From Actinomycetes bacterium (GTDB taxonomy: Bacteria; Actinomycetota; Actinomycetes; Actinomycetales; Microbacteriaceae), in the NCBI GenBank assembly GCA_023421635.1, contig JAEZSU010000156.1, positions 1 to 9,258 of the forward strand: 9,258 nucleotides of DNA. The letters are read 5' to 3'. Below the pieces are notes generated by a model. It had not been told where the DNA came from. It ran no database searches and worked only from the letters and a program-made list of their open reading frames with translations. Position 1 is the first letter of the stretch; each line of letters starts with the position of its first letter. Of the stretch, positions 5,013-9,258 are shown piece by piece. Both the position numbers and the translations under genes were made by a program.

Positions 5013-6005
5013 ATGCGCATCGGTTCTTCGTTCTTCTCGATCCGCCTCCTGGGCGTGCCCCGACAGGTGCCGCCACCACCGCGGATGCGGACGCGCAAGG
5101 GCGTCGAGGCGCTGCTGGCCGCATCCCCGCTGCGCCTGGCGGTCATCGCCCTCACGGTGCTGCTCGTCGGGATCGGGATCTCGATCATCTCCACGACGGA
5201 CGCGCAGTGGTGGCGGCTGCACTTCAGCCGACTCGGCACGTTCCACGACAGCTCCGGCGCGGCGTTCAACACCACGCTCATCGCCGGTGGTGTCTTCGTC
5301 GCGCTCTTCGCGCGGGCGGTGGGCCGCGAGCTGCGCACGCTCGAACGGCGGGTGGTTCGTCGGGGCACGGCCGGGCTCGCGCACGTGCTGTTCACCGCGG
5401 TCGGGGTGAACCTCGCGCTCGTGGGGTGCGTCCCGTTGAACGTGAACCAGTTCGTGCACGACCGGGTCGCCGCGGGCATGGTGCTCAGCTTCGCGGTCCT
5501 GCTGGTGCTGAGCCCTGTCATGATGCACGGGATGCCGAAGCGGCTGCTCCTGACGACGGCGGTCGTGTTCGCCTGCCTCTTCGCCGGCGGCTGGCTGTTC
5601 GTGAGCGCGTCGATCAACCTCGCGCTCTTCGAGGTGATCGGATTCAGCGCCATGTTCGCCTGGTCCGGCGTGTTCGTCCGCTGCCTGGCCCGCGCCGACC
5701 TACGCGTCTCCGCCCCCGCGCCGGTGTCGCCCGACGCGTTCGGCACGGCGAGCGACGCGGCGCCCACCGTGCCGGCACCGACCGAGCCGGCGCCTGCCGG
5801 CACGGCGGACGCCGGCTCGGTCGGACTCAGTGCTCGTCGCGCTCGCGCAGCTCGCGCCTGCTCGGCAGGGTCGGCGCGTCGTCCTCGACGGCTGCTGCGC
5901 CCGCCGAAGCAAGCGCCGCGGCGCCCCGCTTCGCGGCGCGGCGCTCCCGGGCTCCCTCGACGAGGTTGTAGAGCGTCGGGAGCACCAGCAGCGTCAGCAC
6001 GGTAG
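5013..6005 (+). CDS. DUF998-like six-helix membrane protein with 3' extension over the convergent gene
   Basis: The frame encodes 330 residues. Six hydrophobic segments are visible at about 41-60, 85-101, 121-140, 152-171, 179-198 and 202-222. The segment SRLGTFHDSSGAAFNTTLI (72-90) resembles the conserved SxLG...FN region of the DUF998 family of uncharacterised integral membrane proteins. Residues 231-270 form a Pro/Ala/Thr-rich tail. From residue 272 on, the frame is antisense to the RND transporter, Arg-rich, and loses the strong G/C third-position preference. The native end is therefore probably near 5825: the codon GGA at 5823-5825 is one base away from TGA, which would give 270 residues ending one base before the convergent stop. 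Start chosen by GGAGGG eight bases upstream. Function is unknown. Confidence is high for a membrane protein and moderate for the family. Confidence 0.7.
   Translation: MRIGSSFFSIRLLGVPRQVPPPPRMRTRKGVEALLAASPLRLAVIALTVLLVGIGISIISTTDAQWWRLHFSRLGTFHDSSGAAFNTTLIAGGVFVALFARAVGRELRTLERRVVRRGTAGLAHVLFTAVGVNLALVGCVPLNVNQFVHDRVAAGMVLSFAVLLVLSPVMMHGMPKRLLLTTAVVFACLFAGGWLFVSASINLALFEVIGFSAMFAWSGVFVRCLARADLRVSAPAPVSPDAFGTASDAAPTVPAPTEPAPAGTADAGSVGLSARRARAARACSAGSARRPRRLLRPPKQAPRRPASRRGAPGLPRRGCRASGAPAASAR
5778..5824 (-). terminator. 15-bp perfect hairpin just after the RND gene, inside the opposing frame
   Basis: CCGACCGAGCCGGCG (5778-5792) is perfectly complementary to 5810-5824. The loop contains a second small hairpin GCCG/CGGC (5796-5799, 5803-5806). 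On the minus strand it begins two bases after the stop of the RND permease and has the form of a GC-rich terminator without a T-tract. On the plus strand it falls within the end of the DUF998-like frame, as expected if that gene once ended here and shared the terminator. Confidence 0.65.
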
Positions 6006-9003
6006 ACGAGACCAGGCCGCCGATCACGACGATCGCGCGCGGCTGCGAGATGAACCCGCCGTGCCCGGTGATGCCGAGCGCCATCGGGGTGAGGGCGAAG
6101 ATCGTCGCGAGCGCGGTCATCAGGATCGGCCGCAGCCTGCGCGAGCCGCCGGCGAGGGTCGCGTCGTGCGCGTCGAGCCCCTTCTCCCGGTACTGGTTCA
6201 CGAGATCGACGAGCACGATGGCGTTGGTCACGACGATGCCGATGAGCATGAGCACGCCGATGAGCGACGCGACGCCGAGCGGCACTCCGGTGACGATCTG
6301 CAGCAGGATCGCGCCGGTCGCCGCGAAGGGCACCGACACGAGCAGAAGCAGCGGCTGGCGGAGCGACTTGAAGGTGGCGACCATCACGATGTAGACGATG
6401 AGGATCGCGGCGAGCATCGCCAGCCCCAGCTGGGCGAACGCATCCGTCTGCTGCGTGACGACCCCGCCGACCTTCGCGTCCGCGCCGGTGGGAAGCTCGA
6501 CGTCGCCGAGCGCGCGCGTGACGGTCGCGGAGGCTCCGGAGAGGTCGTCGCCCTCAGGGGTGACCGTGACGGTCGCGGTGCGCTGGCCCCGCTCCGTCGA
6601 GATGGAGGTGGGCCCCTGCGCCTCCGCCACGGTGGCGACCTCGTCCAGGCGCAGCGGCCCGGTGGCGGACGGGATGGTCAGCGCCCGCAGCTCGTCCAGC
6701 GTCGCGGGGGTCTGCGAGGCGGCGAGGTAGATCGTCAGGCTGCTGCCGTCGATCTCGACGGAACCGACGGGACGGGGCTGCATCGTCCCGGACACGAGCG
6801 CGCCCACCGTCACCTCGGACAACCCCAGCGACGCGGCCTTGTCCCGGTCGACGACCACGGCGATGTACGGCAGTGAGGCCGAGAGGTTGCTCGCGACCTG
6901 GCTGATGCCGTCCTCCCCGTCGAGCGCTGCGACCACCGCGTCCGTGGCGTCGCGCAGCGTCTGCTCGTCGGGAGCCGACACGTCGACCTCGATGTCGGTG
7001 GAGCCGAACCCGCCGCCGGAGCCCGCGATCGTCACGGTGCCGACGCCGTCGAGCTTCGTGATCGCGCGCTGCACCCGCTCGCGCAGCTCCACCTGGTCGG
7101 CGGCCGGGTCCGTGGTGACCGAGTAGGTCACCCCGCCGCTCCCGCCCGAGAAGGCGTCACGGATGCTGGAGCCGCTCGAGCCGATGGACACCTGCACGGT
7201 CTCGACGCCGTCGACGTCGGCGAGCGCGTCCTCGACCTTCGTCGCCGCGGCGTCCTCGGCGTCGAGGCTCGCGGCCGGTCCGATGCTCTGCGTGATGGTG
7301 AGCGTGTTCTGACCGGAGTCGCCGAGGAAGTGCGTCTTCATGAACGGGGCGAGGGCGACCGTGCCGGCGAGCACCACCACCGCCAGCACGACCGTGAGGA
7401 CGGAGTGCCGCAGCGTCCAGCGCAGGATCGGCAGGTACGCGCGCTGCAGCCGGGAGGGCGGCGCCGCGGGGTCCTCCGGGTCGAGGCGGTTGCCCTCCGC
7501 GTCGACGACGGGCTTGCCCGGTCGGAGGAACCAGTACGCCAGCACGGGCACGATGGTCAGGGCGACGAACAACGACGCCACCATCGCGATCGTCACGGTC
7601 GTCGCGAACGGACGGAAGAGCTCCCCGGTGAGGTCGCCGACGAAGGCGATCGGCAGGAACACGGCCACGGTGGTGATCGTGGATGCGGTGATCGCCGCCG
7701 CCACCTCGCGCACGCCCAGCAGCACGGCCGCACGCTTGTCGGCACCCTGCACGTAGTGCCGCTTGATGTTCTCGATCACCACGATCGAGTCGTCCACCAC
7801 GCGCCCGATGGCGATGGTCAGCGCACCCAGGGTGAGGATGTTCAACGAGTACCCGAACGCCTGGATGCCGATGAAGGTGATGAGCACGCTCGTCGGGATC
7901 GAGATCGCGGTGACGAGCGTGGAGCGCACCGACAGCAGGAACAGCAGGATGACGAGCACGGCGAACACGAGGCCGAGCAGGCCCTCCTGCGCGAGCGCGT
8001 CGATCGACTCCTGGATGTAGGGCGCCTGGTCGAACACGACGGTGAACGAGGCGTCGCCGCCGAGGTCGTCGCTCAGGCCGGGGAGCGCGGCGTTGATCGC
8101 CCGGGAGACGTCGACCGTGTTCGCTGACGGCAGCTTCGTGATGGCGATCGTCAGCGCCGGCCGCCCGTCGACGCGGGAGATCGAGGTGACCGGTGCCGTG
8201 TCGACCACCACCTGGGCGACGTCGCCGACGGTGACGAGCCCCGCGGCGAACTGCTCCGCATCCGTGGGCACGAGCGGGAGGGCCGAGATCTCCTCGACCG
8301 AGGTGAGCTTGGTGCCGGTCTGGACCGTGAGGGTCTGGTCGCCCTGGGTGATCGACCCGCCCGGGAACAGCACGCCGTTCGCGTCGAGCGCATCGGTGAT
8401 CGCCTGCTGCGAGAAGCCGGCCTCGGCGAGCGCCGCCGCATCCGGCGTGATCGTGACCCGCTGTCCCACCCCGCCGACGATCGTCGCGGCGTTCACGCCC
8501 TCGATGTCCTCCAGGTCCGGCACGACCGAGTTCTCGAGCCGCGTCTGGATCGCCTGCTCGTCGTCGTAGCCGGTGACGGCCAGCTGGATGACCGGCAGGT
8601 CATCGGTCGAGATCGAGAGCACGGTCGGGTCGACGCCGTCCGGCAGCTGGTCCTTGATGCGATTGATCGCGGTCGTGATCTTCTGCTCGGCCACGGCGAG
8701 GTTCGTCCCGTAGGTGAACGCGGCCTGCACGATCGACGCGTTCGTCGTGCTGGTGGCCGAGGTCGATTCCAGCCCCGGCACACCCTGGATCGCCGCCTCG
8801 ACCGGCGTCGACACGTCGTTCGCGACCACGTCCGGCGAGGCGCCCGGGTAGGTGCTGAGGATCGACAGCTGCGGGAACTCGATCGAGGGGATGAGCTCCT
8901 GCTTGAGGTTCGTCAGCGCGAGCCCGCCGAACACGGCGGCGACGATCGTGATGAGGGCGATGAGCGCGCGGTTGCGGAGGCTGAGGACGGCCAGTCGGGA
9001 CAC
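5827..9003 (-). CDS. RND-family efflux permease (HAE/SwrC-like)
   Basis: A 1058-residue inner-membrane proton-driven exporter. Topology is the RND plan: TM1 at about 11-31, a large extracytoplasmic loop, TM2-6 at about 338-493, TM7 at about 533-553, a second loop, TM8-12 at about 860-1012, and a charged cytoplasmic tail. TM4 carries GRVVDDSIVVIEN with Asp404 and Asp405, the proton-relay pair. TM11 has RLRPILMT (Arg956, Thr963). TM10 reads VVTNAIVLVD, so the relay Lys of AcrB is replaced by Thr926, as I recall for Gram-positive homologues. Gly/Ser-rich stretches lie at 607-624 and 661-668 in the second loop. The start is GTG at 9003 with GAAGG (9010-9014) six bases upstream. No adaptor (MFP) or outer-membrane gene is next to it, so it probably works alone. 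The substrate is unknown; peptides, lipids or toxic compounds are possible. Confidence 0.92.
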   Translation of the reverse strand: MSRLAVLSLRNRALIALITIVAAVFGGLALTNLKQELIPSIEFPQLSILSTYPGASPDVVANDVSTPVEAAIQGVPGLESTSATSTTNASIVQAAFTYGTNLAVAEQKITTAINRIKDQLPDGVDPTVLSISTDDLPVIQLAVTGYDDEQAIQTRLENSVVPDLEDIEGVNAATIVGGVGQRVTITPDAAALAEAGFSQQAITDALDANGVLFPGGSITQGDQTLTVQTGTKLTSVEEISALPLVPTDAEQFAAGLVTVGDVAQVVVDTAPVTSISRVDGRPALTIAITKLPSANTVDVSRAINAALPGLSDDLGGDASFTVVFDQAPYIQESIDALAQEGLLGLVFAVLVILLFLLSVRSTLVTAISIPTSVLITFIGIQAFGYSLNILTLGALTIAIGRVVDDSIVVIENIKRHYVQGADKRAAVLLGVREVAAAITASTITTVAVFLPIAFVGDLTGELFRPFATTVTIAMVASLFVALTIVPVLAYWFLRPGKPVVDAEGNRLDPEDPAAPPSRLQRAYLPILRWTLRHSVLTVVLAVVVLAGTVALAPFMKTHFLGDSGQNTLTITQSIGPAASLDAEDAAATKVEDALADVDGVETVQVSIGSSGSSIRDAFSGGSGGVTYSVTTDPAADQVELRERVQRAITKLDGVGTVTIAGSGGGFGSTDIEVDVSAPDEQTLRDATDAVVAALDGEDGISQVASNLSASLPYIAVVVDRDKAASLGLSEVTVGALVSGTMQPRPVGSVEIDGSSLTIYLAASQTPATLDELRALTIPSATGPLRLDEVATVAEAQGPTSISTERGQRTATVTVTPEGDDLSGASATVTRALGDVELPTGADAKVGGVVTQQTDAFAQLGLAMLAAILIVYIVMVATFKSLRQPLLLLVSVPFAATGAILLQIVTGVPLGVASLIGVLMLIGIVVTNAIVLVDLVNQYREKGLDAHDATLAGGSRRLRPILMTALATIFALTPMALGITGHGGFISQPRAIVVIGGLVSSTVLTLLVLPTLYNLVEGARERRAAKRGAAALASAGAAAVEDDAPTLPSRRELRERDEH

Positions 9004-9021
9004 GGATTGCCTTCGTGAGGG

Positions 9022-9044
9022 GTCGAGCCGGGAAGGCGCTCGAC
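9022..9044. promoter_or_regulatory. Inverted repeat upstream of the RND gene
   Basis: GTCGAGC (9022-9028) and GCTCGAC (9038-9044) are perfect 7-bp arms around a nine-base spacer, 18 bases before the GTG start of the RND permease. It could be an operator for a dimeric repressor or a leader hairpin. The promoter itself is not clear; an AT-rich patch (ATGAAATACTG, minus strand, 9069-9079) is the only -10-like spot in the gap. Confidence 0.4.
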
Positions 9045-9110
9045 GGAGAGCGGTGGGCGTTGCGGGGTCAGTATTTCATGCGGCGGGAGGGCGACGGCCG
9101 CCGCGCCCGA

Positions 9111-9258
9111 TCAGGCGAGACCGCCCAGCCACACGCCGAGGGCGGCCGCCGCCGCGGTGAGCACCAGCGTGCCGAGGGTGTTCGCGACGGCAGCGGCGCC
9201 GCGGCGTGCCTGCGCGAAGAGGGCGGAGGCGACGGCGACCGAGCTGAACGTGGTGTAG
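9111..9258 (-). CDS. crcB: CrcB/FluC fluoride ion channel, C-terminal part (cut by window edge)
   Basis: Only the last 48 codons are present; the 5' part lies beyond the window. The visible residues begin YTTFSS, which matches the conserved TTFS(T/S) signature of CrcB/FluC small membrane channels that export fluoride as antiparallel dimers. This is followed by the Arg-containing loop (QARRG) and a final hydrophobic helix (about residues 21-48 of the fragment) ending at TGA (9111-9113). Spacing to the RND gene on the same strand is 107 bases, so it is probably a separate unit or a loosely linked operon. Actinobacteria often carry two adjacent crcB copies, but a partner cannot be seen here. Confidence 0.8.
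   Translation of the reverse strand, partial: YTTFSSVAVASALFAQARRGAAAVANTLGTLVLTAAAAALGVWLGGLA

Noticed and set aside
7330..8127. Plus-strand open frame of 265 codons in the RND gene
   Set aside because: Antisense shadow rich in Arg, His, Asp and Gly without a domain. The RND frame on the other strand is unequivocal.
9089..9108. GC-rich inverted repeat after crcB as a terminator
   Set aside because: Pairing is interrupted and weak compared with the two clear hairpins in the window, and expected by chance in such GC-rich sequence.

Overview
This window looks like ordinary chromosome from a high-GC Gram-positive actinobacterium, most likely Microbacteriaceae (Microbacterium-like). The evidence is very high GC with strong G/C preference at third codon positions, apparently leaderless genes with a TAGACT/TACTGT-type -10 a few bases before the ATG, and the protein types present. 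I see no mobile element, CRISPR array, tRNA or rRNA. The taxon is an inference from style, not from a marker gene.

Layout from left to right. (1) A MarR/OhrR-type one-cysteine peroxide sensor (minus, 25-489) is divergent from an HSL-family alpha/beta-hydrolase (plus, 620-1576). The 130-bp gap holds a 20-bp imperfect palindrome on the hydrolase promoter, a natural candidate operator. (2) A strong GC hairpin at 1590-1636 separates the hydrolase from a convergent DEAD-box RNA helicase (minus, 1649-3667). The helicase has a long Arg/Ser/Asp-rich repetitive N-terminal extension and DEAA instead of DEAD in motif II. (3) The 224-bp divergent gap 3668-3891 contains a possible three-way-junction leader for the helicase mRNA and a large interrupted inverted repeat whose left arm contains the putative helicase -10 box. 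(4) An aldose 1-epimerase-family gene (plus, 3892-4800) is probably leaderless. (5) After a 212-bp region with direct repeats, a TAGACT box and an SD-sequestering helix comes a six-TM DUF998-like membrane protein (plus, 5013-6005). Its frame runs 179 bp into the 3' end of the next, convergent gene. (6) A large RND-type efflux permease (minus, 5827-9003) follows. (7) The window ends in the 3' part of a CrcB/FluC fluoride channel gene (minus, from 9111).

The genes do not form one pathway. They are small independent transcription units: a probable redox-sensing regulator with an esterase, an RNA helicase, a sugar mutarotase-like enzyme, and membrane genes for export (RND, fluoride). The most interesting points are the motif II change and repeat-rich extension of the helicase, the structured region between helicase and epimerase, the apparent stop-codon loss in the DUF998-like gene, the OhrR-esterase pair with its palindrome, and an apparent excess of the hexamer GGATGC/GCATCC across the window. 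I found no clear sign of an entirely new multi-gene system.
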